64,000 nt of DNA, taken from Corythucha ciliata (Eukaryota > Arthropoda > Insecta > Hemiptera > Tingidae). The stretch is from NCBI GenBank assembly GCA_038030265.1, contig CM075938.1:8905009-8969008 (forward strand), in the 5' to 3' direction. The notes beneath the pieces were generated by a model. That model saw nothing but the letters and a program-made list of their open reading frames with translations, ran no database searches and had not been told where the DNA came from. Both the position numbers and the translations under genes were made by a program. Positions 42,663 through 52,628 of the stretch are shown in pieces. Each line of letters opens with the position of its first letter. Positions within the stretch are counted from its first letter, which is position 1.

Positions 42663-43991
42663 CATGGGGACATATGCATTGCAACACCTGGATTAGGACT
42701 AGGGATCTGGCCTATATCGGGAAGGTGGCATGTTATGCATAGCGACGTCTGGATTATGACTAGGGAACTGTACTAGCGGGAGGACATATGCATAGCGATG
42801 CCATGTTGTCCCTGAGTCTCGTTCCCAGCAGTAACCGTACTTGATTGGACGATTCACATTTTGATCGTCGGGAAAATTTGGATCGGTCATCCTTGTTTCA
42901 CTTGATGGCTCTTCACAGCCAGGGACAACAACAATTATAAACATCTACATGTCTTCACGATTTGTGGACTCAATGACGCCTGAGTTCGCGGCGAATTATA
43001 ATCAACATGTACCTTCGCTGTATTTAAAAAGTTAGATTTGTATCTGTTTCCTACTTTGGTCGAATAATAAGGGATGTGTACGAACCGTTTTTTGATCTCG
43101 CTTTTCTTTTGTCTTGTTATATATCTCATCCCACCCTCCACGCCACCAACCATACCGCTCCACAGGACCCCTCCCAAGCAGTGATTAGGTTCAAAACACA
43201 ACAATTCAGTGGCATAGGAAGAATAGGAGGGGCAGGCGGTGGGGCTGGTCGCACCGCTTCGATCGATTTGGTTTCTCCTTTCATGTTTGACGATGGGTGG
43301 GACTGGGATGAGTGTGATATTCGTTCTGGGATGGGGTTCTGGAATGGGTGGCAAACGGAAGGGCCTACAGGGCTGAATCGCTGAAATTCGACGGAGGATC
43401 CCAAATGAGGACGGTGTTGAAGAGATGGGCCCAATCGTACGAGTGGTTCGTCTGTAACAAGGATTTGCAAAAAGGTCAATTTTGGAGAGTTTTTGGGGAC
43501 CTAGATCGAGACCGGCTCGAACGATTTGTCTGGTTAGTTGATATATGGGGCGCGTATGGGAGACGCATCAGCCGAACCATCAATTGTCCCGATTGGTCAA
43601 CTTCCGGTCTTAGGGGAATGACTTGACCGAACCGTGACCATACCGGACCCAAGTGGGATATCAAAAGAAAGGCGACGAAAAATGGGGAATTATGATCTCA
43701 CTCGACAAAATCGGCCTAGCTGTTCCCGAGATATTTCAAATTAGATTTCGCCAAAATCTAAAATTTAGGGGGGGGGGCTGAAAATATGTGCGACAAATGT
43801 AACTTTTAGTATGCAACTTGTCACAATGGTTAGTTTTCACGACTTCCAACATTTAATTTTCGTAGGGGGCCCTTGGAGACTGATCGGTATGTGGTTGTAG
43901 GATGGTCCAATGGTGGGGGGAGGGGTAGGCCGGTTGAATTGGTGTTGGAGGGGGTGTTACATGAGTAGGCGGTTTCTATACTTTCCACTCA
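42663..43991. other. No gene recognised; short ~65-bp repeats at the left end
   Basis: 42664-42800 holds two to three copies of ggacatatgcatagcgacg...ctggattatgactaggga. The rest contains frames such as 43348-43626 with no known motif. A G10 tract lies near 43768. Confidence 0.5.
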
Positions 43992-44148
43992 CAAGTAGGG
44001 GAAAGTCGGGTAATATGGGAAGCGTAACTTCAATTGCCTGCCACAGAGCTTGTGAAGAAGGTTCTCCGATTTTTTTTTCCACTCGTGACTGCTTCAGTAA
44101 CTAAGGTTACGAGATATGATTAGTTTTTTATGAAAAAGTAGTTGTAAT

Positions 44149-44771
44149 ATGTCGCACCCCGAGAATAGCAGTGTGACAAATGAAAAATCGTCTTTGTTGG
44201 GAATCGACATTTGAAGTTTTGAACGTAAGACTTTGTTAGCAGATCCACTATATATTTATTTCAAACATAGTTCGAGGTTCCTGGTGATTTGATGGTGGCT
44301 CATCCATCTATCCCAGCCAAACGAGCACTCGAAAAAATTGTTTCAATAATTTTTATCATAAATTTTAAAAAAAGTTGGGAGTTGTAACGTTACTATTCCA
44401 GAAAATGTCAATTATTTCTGACTAGTCGTCACAGATTGTTGAGGAACAACTCGAAAATAGTTTTAATTTACTGGGAGAGTAGTGTAACAACTCAAAAAAG
44501 TAACAGTACTCGCGGCTTAATTTCTCCGCGATGGGCTCTCGGTCTCGATCGAAGCCGGTACAATGAAAAAGTATCATTGCTACTCCGATTGATCAACCGC
44601 TTCTGCGTGAGAAATAGTAGTGTAACTACCGCTCCCAAGCGTTACCTGGCCGTCCTAGAAATAGCACACTACTATTTTAGTGTAGGGCTTGCCCAGACCT
44701 ACCTACCTAGAGGTATAACTCGAAATTCGATATTTTTGACTTGTAACACTGCTATTCTCAGGGTGCGATGT
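44149..44771. repeat. Nested inverted repeat, ~620 bp
   Basis: tgtcgcaccccgagaatagcagtg at about 44150-44174 pairs with cactgctattctcagggtgcga at about 44746-44768. It lies within the pogo-like element and may be a MITE inserted in it. Confidence 0.65.
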
Positions 44772-44796
44772 GTGGATTTGAAAAAATCGATTTCGC

Positions 44797-45588
44797 CTAA
44801 CATCCCCATTTTACCCTCCCATGCGTATAAAATGGGGAGGTGGGTAGGGTAAAACGGGGAGCGGTAGGGTAATATGGGGTTTCAGGAAAAAAGGTAGTTT
44901 TTAGACCCCTCTTGCGTGTTCGCGAAGTTTCGGATCTTCCACCTTCAGGGAGCTTGATGAGGTCTGCAGGTGACACCTGGCTAAACTTGGTTATATTACG
45001 ATGAGATGAAGAAGTTCGGCAAACACCTGAGGTGCCACGACTTGTTGAGGGCTGAGGGTTGAACACTGGAGGTGTGGATTGTGGGGGCGAAATTGATGGC
45101 TGAGGCTGACTGGAAAGACTTGGGAGCTCAGGAATTGAATGTGTCATTGTGGGCTGAGGAATGATGTTTGAGGGTTCCACTGGGAGGACAGGCGGGTCAC
45201 CCGATTGTGTCCGTTCAGTGGTTTTTGAGGGCGCGAATTCGGTGTCAGAGAACACAGTTCGGTTGAAGGGCCAGATCCCGCACTTACGGAAGCCGTTGAT
45301 CGCGGTTTCTGGCTTCGCAGCTTTCAGATAGGCATCCCCAAAGAGCGCTGAGATGTGTTTAATTGACACCCCTCTTCCTGGGTTATCCCTCATCCAGTGC
45401 CTTACTGCGTCAGAATAGTAAATGCTCAATGGACGCATCAGTGAAACGTCCAATGGTTGTAGGCGATGTGAGCAGTGGGGTGGGAAACAAAGCAACACCA
45501 CATTATTCTCTCTGGCAGCCCGAATGAGGTCCAAATTCTTTGTGTGAGTGGTATGGCCATCAAGCTGACGTTTCTTCTTCTCAGCCAT
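44797..45588 (-). pseudogene. pogo/Tigger-like transposase, C-terminal part (DDE_1)
   Basis: 263 codons. LDGHTTHTKNL supplies the second acidic residue region. FPPHCSHRLQPLDVSLM is the hallmark of pogo/Tigger/jerky DDE_1 proteins, and GFRKCGIWPFNRTVF completes the catalytic region. A Pro/Ser/Gln-rich tail follows. The N-terminal helix-turn-helix and the first catalytic Asp are absent from the remaining 500 bp to the terminus, so the copy is internally deleted or its N-terminal exon is lost. The tail runs into the subterminal repeats. Confidence 0.85.
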
Positions 45589-46111
45589 TTAATGATGACA
45601 ATGAAAATGAAAGCAATAATAATCAGGTACCTATTCGGGTAATATGGGGATATGGCAGGGTAATATGGGGAGGTGGTAGGGTAAATCGGGGACCTCCCCA
45701 TAATACCCGAAGTTGTACCTCCCCATATTACCCGTCAGCCCCATATTTTTTTGAAACGATGTGGTTGCCCTCCAACTGTGGTTATATCCAAAGTTGAGGT
45801 GCCCGTAGGTCCTTGAGAAAATCCTCTTTCCAGAAACCTATCAGTTTCCAGGATTGAAGTATATCGCGGACCTCAGTCCAATTTAAAAAACTGACAAATA
45901 ATTTTGAAAAAGCTGACAATGTTTTACTTACTTTGCTGCGTCGACTCGTGAAGTTGATCTCCCACAAAAACCAACGCAAAATGCCGTGCTGGGCCAGCTC
46001 ATTCATGGGTCACCGCCAATTTCTGCTATCACTACTGGAGTGGAACTTTGCGCCTGCTCCCCGTTTTACCCGAACCCCCATATTACCCGACTTTCCCCTA
46101 CTTGCAACTCA

Positions 46112-46190
46112 CCATGGCGGTCCAGTGGTTAAGGCACCTGTCTCTTATGGACTATCCTGAAGCGAGTAGGTTTCGAACCCTGGCGGTGGG
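46112..46190 (+). repeat. tRNA-derived SINE head, candidate
   Basis: ccagtggttaaggcacctg resembles a tRNA A box, and aggtttcgaaccctgg a B box, about 50 bp apart. The anticodon arm does not fold well. It abuts the transposon end at 46104. Confidence 0.4.
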
Positions 46191-46239
46191 TAATTTTTTT
46201 GAAGCCGTGAATGGGAGAGGGGGGCCAAGGGGCACGAGG

Positions 46240-46530
46240 TGGGAGGTAATGTTGAGCTGTGATTGGCCGTGGGGCGGGAATGGCCCGGGCAACAGAGGGG
46301 AACACCGATTGGGGCGGGAACAAGCGGGGGCGGGTACATCCGATTCGGGGGCGGGTACAAAATGGCCCGGGGGCGGTAACAGATCGGAGGGGAACATCGA
46401 TTGGGGTGGGGGCGGGTACAAAATGACCCGTGGGCGGTTACAAATGGACGATTCGGGGGCGGGTACAAAATTGCCGGTGGCCGGAGGGGTTGGGGGCGGG
46501 CACAAAATGGACGATTCCAGGGCCGGAGGG
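46240..46530 (+). repeat. G-rich degenerate tandem repeat
   Basis: Variants of gattcgggggcgggtacaaaatggcc recur at least five times. Open frames on both strands (for example 46048-46602) are the repeat read through and are not taken as genes. The G-runs have quadruplex potential. Confidence 0.75.
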
Positions 46531-46602
46531 GGCCGGGAGCGTGTCGTTGTCTCGTTATCTCGTTATCCCGGGTCCCTCATACACCCCACGGGTCCCTACT
46601 AG

Positions 46603-46724
46603 TGTAATGTTGTAGAGTAGCGGGCTGCGAAGAAGAAGAAGAAGAAGGTTATAAAGGAGCAGGTGGTTTCGTGTGTGCTGAGAGAGATTGGAGAGCTTGA
46701 TGGATTCCTCAGAAGGACACAACA
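46603..46724 (+). repeat. Solo LTR related to 34739-34909
   Basis: Starts tgtaatgttgta and ends aaggacacaaca like the longer LTR. It lacks about 52 bp present there (between gcttgatg and gattcctcag) and has a short extra segment with ttataaagg. No internal sequence of the element is adjacent. Confidence 0.8.
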
Positions 46725-47309
46725 CTATCAAGGATCTATTTTTAGCAATGTTTTTAAGAAATGTCGAGTAGCTGGTGCAATTATGTCACGATTTGTTTAA
46801 CGGAACCCCGGGGTGTGGGGTTTTTACGATGGCCTAAGTTATATTTAAAATTTTTGATTCCATTCAAAATTATGTTTAAGTTTGAGTGGATGCGGTCGCA
46901 TAAATGAGATGTACTTTTCCTGAGAGGCTGCAGCTGTCGGAACACTAGTTAGTGACTTCAATGTAGATTCTACGCCGATTCTACGTTGAATAAAAAAAAA
47001 GTCTATAGCTCAACGTCCTATCGATGTTGCATCTTCATCGATGAAACAACGTATTTGCATCGAGTTGATTTCAACGACTATTTTACGTCGAATAAAACAC
47101 ATCGATAGCTCAAAGTTGCACCGATATCGTATCATGTCTGTTATCATCAACATTACGGTACCGAGGCAAAATCGACGTCGATTCTACGATGAACTATCCT
47201 CATCAACGAAAAAACGTCCATCGACGTTGATTCGATGGAAGTGTGTTTATGGGGCTGGACCTTGCCGGAAACAACGAGTAGAGATCTCGAATGTGAAGTG
47301 AACAAGGTT
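46725..47309. repeat. Unassigned, with a two-copy direct repeat
   Basis: Two imperfect copies of tacgttgaataaaa...atagctcaacgt occur at about 46982-47020 and 47084-47125, in a region rich in atcgat and tctacg words. Possibly a MITE body. No gene seen. Confidence 0.45.
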
Positions 47310-50300
47310 TTTTTTTTTGGGTGCGATATTTCCGCCCGTCAAAAAAAAGATAATTCCCGGTAAAAAAGCAAGTAATCCCGACAGAAAATTCAAACGCCCG
47401 GCGGGAAATACAATGCACATAAAAAAAGGGGTTCGCCCGACAGATTTAGTATATGCCCGTCAAATGAAGGGATTGAACGGTAATATTACTAGTTGCCCGA
47501 ACAGAAATGTGTTTCACCGACAAATAATAGAATATTACATCGGAATAATCGGCACCACAGTAAAAACGGAAAAGTCACGGACAAATCTCAAAAGTCAAAT
47601 TAGTGCATTTCAAGATTTTCGGGTGATTGGAGATTTTTTATTTTGCAATACGTTATATGCTGAACCGACTGAAACAATATCATTAAAATCACAATTAATA
47701 CTCACACTTGTGCTCAATGGGAACAAAAGCAGCGTCATAATTTAAAAACGGAACTTTGTTTTCTTAAACTAGTAAAAAGCCTTTGGTTCGGTCACTTTTC
47801 TTCAGCTTTAGTACCTCTATCACTCTTTAACAGCCACAAAATATAACCGAGCTCACTAATCAGCATCACAGAACATCATGACCAGATAGGAGACACATAA
47901 ATAATTAAGTAGGTACAATTAAAAGCAAAGTTGTATAACAACGTAACTAAAACTAAAGGAACTCATTGAAAAATCACTCTCTTCACTGACAAAAATCACT
48001 GCACAATCAGGGCTTTCTTTGCCTTTTCCGGCCTTCCCCGCTTTCTCTTCTGCCCAAGGGGAACACTCTTCGCTTCTGCCGGAACTTCAACTCGTTTCAA
48101 TCTCACTTGCATCCCTAGGGAGTGCTTGCATATATTTTTCTTTAAAAAAAATGGGCAGGTACAAGAATTTTCGTCGAAGACCCACAGCGACCGGCTATGC
48201 ATTTTAAACTCGTCGAACGTCGAACAATTCCCCTGCTTTTGTTTAAAGGATTCCAGCAGTTCAGGAGTGATGTTTTTTCCGGTGGATGAGGAGCAAGTGT
48301 AAAAATCGTTTTCTCCTTACAAGTTTCTTGAAGAATTTTAGGGTTTTGCCTCACCCATTGGTACGCTTTGGTCCAGTATTGTAAAGTTATGGTAACGTTT
48401 TCACGGAAATGTTTGCAGTTAGGAGAGTCTTCTCGTCGGTCTGCTGACCATTTCTCCAGCAGGCCACCAACGTGAGCAAGAAAATGCCCTACTGGCAACC
48501 TCTCCCTCAGGGTATGTTCTCTCTTTATCACAGCATTTGTGGATTCGATCCCATTACTAGTAGATGGGTACCCCACTGCAGCACCTTCGTACCAGTTAGG
48601 GTTCTTGACGATCCACTGAGAATTGAAGTACTCAGTGAATTCAATAACCTTCTGATCTTTGGTGCCCATCCATTTTTCGATGAAGAGAAGTGAAGCCAGG
48701 GAGAAGGATACGTCGTCTTTGCAGCTCTGTAAACTGAGAATATCGTCCTTCAACTCCGATCGCTGTGGAATGTTTTTCAAAAATTTTTCACAGTTCTGAA
48801 GAACATGGAAGTAGCAGAACAGCCGCTTTTTGGGTGGACCAAAGACATTTGCATAACCTTTTGTAATGGCGTCGCTAGCGTCAGCTAGCAATATTTGAGG
48901 CTGCCACGTCGAATCATAATTATGTAGCGCGCGGAATATAAAAGCGAAATCTTCGGCGCTTTCACCTTTATAAATCGCCACTGCAAAAGGATGAAATACC
49001 TGATCTTGATCAGTAGTGCCCACGATCATCACTGGGTATCCTTGCCAGATTAATTTATATGTAGCGTCTATTTGCACCATCGGTGATCTCGACATATTCT
49101 GCAACAGTCTCATCGTAGACAAAACAATCTTGACATCCTGCTCGTCGACGTTCGTAGATTCGCTAAAAACGACGTATTTGAGCACAAACGGCTCATCTTT
49201 CGATGCCGGTTTAGAAAGTCTGGCATCACACCATCGGGAAATGTCACTAGCTGAAACCGTCGGGCTACCGTATTTGTCATTTCTCAGTTTTTTAAGGAAT
49301 GTCACAACTTTAGACTTGGGAGGCTCTTCTAGATTCATTTTCCTGGCTGCTACAATAATGGCGTTGGGTTTTTCGAGACCCTCATCAAACTTGGATTTAA
49401 TGAACTCTTTCATAGCAGTTGTCAATCCCCGTTGCTTTTCAGTACAATTTTCTTTGTGTACGTGAGCACAGTCGGTCTCGTACAGCGAAACGCTGGAGCT
49501 GGTGCTGTGGTACAGCAGATAACGTCTGTTAAGATGTGAAGATACACCGTTATTCTACTCGTACACCGTCAAGTGTATTTTTTGTCGAGTCCTTGCTCCA
49601 TCCTGCGCTGACAGACGCAGCCGCTTCTGATGGCCCAGGAAATTCAGAAATTTTAAGCCAGACACGTGCGATTCCACGGCGTTTGGCAGGTGGAGAATCG
49701 ACCTGTAAAAACAAAATGACTTCAAAGAAGGAAATATGCACCCACTCTTTCGGATATATTTGAAACGCTTGGTTTTGTGTTCAAGTTTGAGAAAGAACAA
49801 TCTAACCTTCTGTGCCTGGTTGACCGAGTCGTCGACGAAATCTTCGAGGAAAGTGCATGTTTCATGCGCATCCATTTCTTTTACGATGAGTGAGTACACA
49901 TAAATTCAAAAACTTGGAAAAATACTCGCGCGAAATATACAGAAATGATAACACAGATAACATCAAAGTCCATCAACTCAAGCAAAAACGACACTATTTT
50001 GTTTTTTATTTGAGCAATTATTTGTTTTATATGACATTAAAGACTTAGTGAACTTGAATAAATGGATACAGTTTCACTTTCAGAGTCGCAATGACGTAAT
50101 GTTGGCAGCACTGACGTTATCATGGCTCTTTCTTCCAATATCTGTCGGGCGAACTCCTTATTTGCCGGGCGAACCTCTTTTTTGATGGATATATTATTTT
50201 CCTGCTGCGCAATAGAATTTTAAGATGTTTGCTCTATCAAAACAGCCGTTATCGATCCTACATTTTGGCGTTACTTTGCATTATTTTGTCGTTCACATTT

Positions 50301-50420
50301 TACCGGGACAAATACTTGTTTTGCCGTGAATTTAACATTTTTAGCCTGGAGTTGGCCTTCGGGAAAACTCCTCTTTTAGCCGGGCAATAAAATTTACCCC
50401 TTTTTTGGGGGGGGGGGGTG
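47310..50420. mobile_element. MULE-type DNA transposon
   Basis: Encloses a MULE transposase on the minus strand. The two flanks carry matching inverted words: gcccgtcaaa, gcccggc and ggggttcgcccgacagat at 47335-47460 on the left, and their complements atctgtcgggcgaac and gccgggcgaacctc at 50140-50185 on the right. These look like long degenerate terminal inverted repeats. Exact ends are not resolved; a weak ttatgggg pair at 47247 and 50442 may place them slightly further out. Confidence 0.7.
47996..49500 (-). pseudogene. MULE transposase with SWIM zinc finger and AT-hook, one frameshift
   Basis: The main frame (49425 down to about 48290) carries MVQIDATYKLIWQGYPV (first Asp), ILLADASDAI (second Asp), CYFHVLQNC, and STNGIESTNAVIKRE (catalytic Glu), the MULE DDE set in order. 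A shift in an A/T run near 48290 moves the rest to another frame, ending at 47996. That part holds CTCPFFLKKNICKH, a SWIM zinc finger (CxC...CxH), and KRKRGRPEKAKK, an AT-hook. Upstream of 49425 the frame stays open to about 49520 with a C...HxH...C cluster, which may belong to an N-terminal DNA-binding domain. No splice sites were needed. Confidence 0.88.
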
Positions 50421-50519
50421 GAGCTATCCACGGGGCTACGTCCCCATAAATAGTGTAAAATATGAAGAACAAATAGCTAGATGAGTTGTTACTCACTTGT
50501 GTATGATATTTTTTAAAAA

Positions 50520-51240
50520 ATGAGGAATAGGGTCAATTTGCGGGTAAGGTAACAATAAAATTAGTGTTAGAATTAGCGATTTTTCGCCAATTTAACCGCA
50601 AAATTGCTTTTAGGAGTTTTCATATAGCCGCGAATTAGAATTTTTATAGATTTTAGCCGCGAATAAATGATTTTTACAATTTTTAACCGTTGTTTAGTGC
50701 CTTTCATCATTTATGCGCGAATCAAGCTCTTTTAACTTATCTCCTAATTGGCAAATTTTCTCAATTATAGCAACGAATCAGCGCTTTTCTATGTTTTAGC
50801 CGTCAATCCGCACTTTCTCTAAATTTTAGCTATGAATTAACGTTTTTCTCAATTTTAGCCGTAAATTAATGTTTTTTTTTTTTTTTTTTAATTAAATTTT
50901 TATTCAGTTTTGCCATTAGGGCTTTTTCTAAATTTTAGCCACAAAGTTCAAAGTTGTCCCGGAAGCCGCAAATCAGTGTTTACCCAATTGAAGAGGCGAT
51001 TTTACCGTTTTTCTTCGTTTTAGCCACAAATTGACGTTTTGTTTCAATTTAGACAGGAATTAGGTTAGTGAGTTTTTGGTTTTAGCCGTTGATTAGTTCT
51101 TCTCTTCATTTCGCGCTTTTTCTCAGTACTTTTCCTAATCTTAGCCATTAAATAAACGGAGTTTTCTCAATTTTGGCCACGAATTGGCGTTTTTCTCTAT
51201 ATCACCTAGCTGGCAGATGGCAATGCGGTGAGGTGTAATG
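50520..51240 (-). repeat. Degenerate family A array, reverse orientation
   Basis: cgaattagcgatttt...tcaattttagccg units. The cacaaagttcaaagttgtcccggaagccgc variant at about 50938-50975 is the complement of the aactttg variant in the forward arrays. G12 tracts flank the block (50407 and 51248). Confidence 0.85.
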
Positions 51241-52628
51241 GTGCGGTGGGGGGGGGGGAGTCCTGCTACACCTCACTGAAACCGTTTCGGAGCCACTAGT
51301 CTGCAGATGACTCAGTTTCTGAGCAAGTTGTTGTACAATCTATACTCGGGTGACGGTACTGTACGGTTGCCTGACTGCTGAATCAAATGACTCCAAGTTT
51401 TGGGCATGAATTCAACCGGTAGAAAACAGCCTCGAAACTGCCTTATTCGATAGGGTATTTTGAAGCTGAATACGAATATTACCGCCTGCCGGCCCTGTGG
51501 CCTGCGGCCTGTGGACGCGGAAGACGTTGAAAATCTCTCCGATCAGTCAGACCAGACAGTAAACTTCTACAGAAAAACGATAGAAATTTAAAAATAATAA
51601 TAATCATAATACATTTTTTTTAAAACTGTCCAAAAAATAGAAAAAACATTTGCAAAATTATTAATTTTCATAATAATTATTTTAATTTTTAAGAATTACA
51701 ACAATGGGCTATAAATTTTACTCTCGAATTAAGACTTAATTATGTACACATTTTACCATTAACCTCTATAATATTCTTGTTATCCGAGTTATTGAAAACA
51801 GTTACCTAAAGAGAATTGTATCAAAAATTCCAATTTAAATTAATGTTTGGGTAATAGGCAGCATTGCAAATGCAAATCTGAAGAATTAATTTATTGAAAT
51901 AATCTTAAAATTTTTAAAGAAAATAAATAGTTTCAGAGTGCTCAGTAACCTTAGTTTACAAACATTACGTTTGGCTAGACTTAACTACAATGAAATTCTC
52001 AATAGATTGTGCAAATATTCCATACAGCTTAAATTTTATCGCTTTTGTTAATCATTATTTTAGAATCTTTTCAAAAGTGTGACGATTAACCCTTTAACCC
52101 TTCAAGGTCGTCCAAGCCTGAATTAATCCCTGTTTCCTTCAAAAGGCGAATTACAAAATATAAATTTAGAATTTACAAATTTCTAGAGAGAAAAAAAGGT
52201 CATTTCATTCGACTGTACAGTTTTATCTGAATTCAATTTTTTGTATTGTCAATTGTTTTTATTCATTTTTTTTACGACGAATTAAAAACAAAACAAATTC
52301 ACGAGTTAGAAGATGGGAAGACGATTTTTGTTATTCTTGTTTTTTTTTCTGTTGTGAAATTAGTGGCCTTACATTTCCGTATTGTCAATCATTACATTCA
52401 GTAGATAATTTAAAACCGTTTAAGGCTTCTGCGAGTTGAGGAGTTGAAACAAATCTCAGTGTAATGAAGCCCACGTTTTTTTTTTTACTAATTTCAAGAA
52501 ATTCAGGAAGAAATGGTAGATATGGGCTCGATTGTAGGTTCGTAGCACATCCTTTTACCGATTAAATAGTCGTGTAGTAACGCCTAAATGAAGGGGGTCG
52601 ATATTTTTTTAAACAAGGAATTCACAAA
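51241..52628 (-). other. AT-rich flank, probably 3' UTR and downstream region of the receptor gene
   Basis: No coding signal. It follows the receptor stop codon at 52629 on the minus strand and contains several AATAAA-like words on that strand (for example near 52258). The polyadenylation site cannot be chosen. Confidence 0.4.

Larger units (their letters stand above)
43992..46104. mobile_element. pogo/Tigger-like DNA transposon, 2.1 kb
   Basis: The termini caagtaggggaaagtcgggtaatatggg (43992-44019) and its inverted partner (46077-46104) are near-perfect. ccactca and caactca flank the ends. Subterminal words gggtaatatgggg, ggtaaaacgggg and their complements cluster at 44800-44880, 45635-45750 and 46060-46100. 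It encodes a C-terminal transposase fragment on the minus strand and contains a nested inverted repeat. Confidence 0.82.

Noticed and set aside
42935..43479. Overlapping Pro-rich minus frames that might be gag of the 40095-42340 element
   Set aside because: No capsid or knuckle motif, and the distance from the protease is filled by tandem repeat.
43348..43626. 92-codon plus-strand frame
   Set aside because: No motif, no splice context, and an equally long frame exists on the opposite strand.
46048..46602. 184-codon plus-strand frame and long minus-strand Pro-rich frames
   Set aside because: They follow the G-rich tandem repeat in all frames; GC-rich repeats lack stops by composition.
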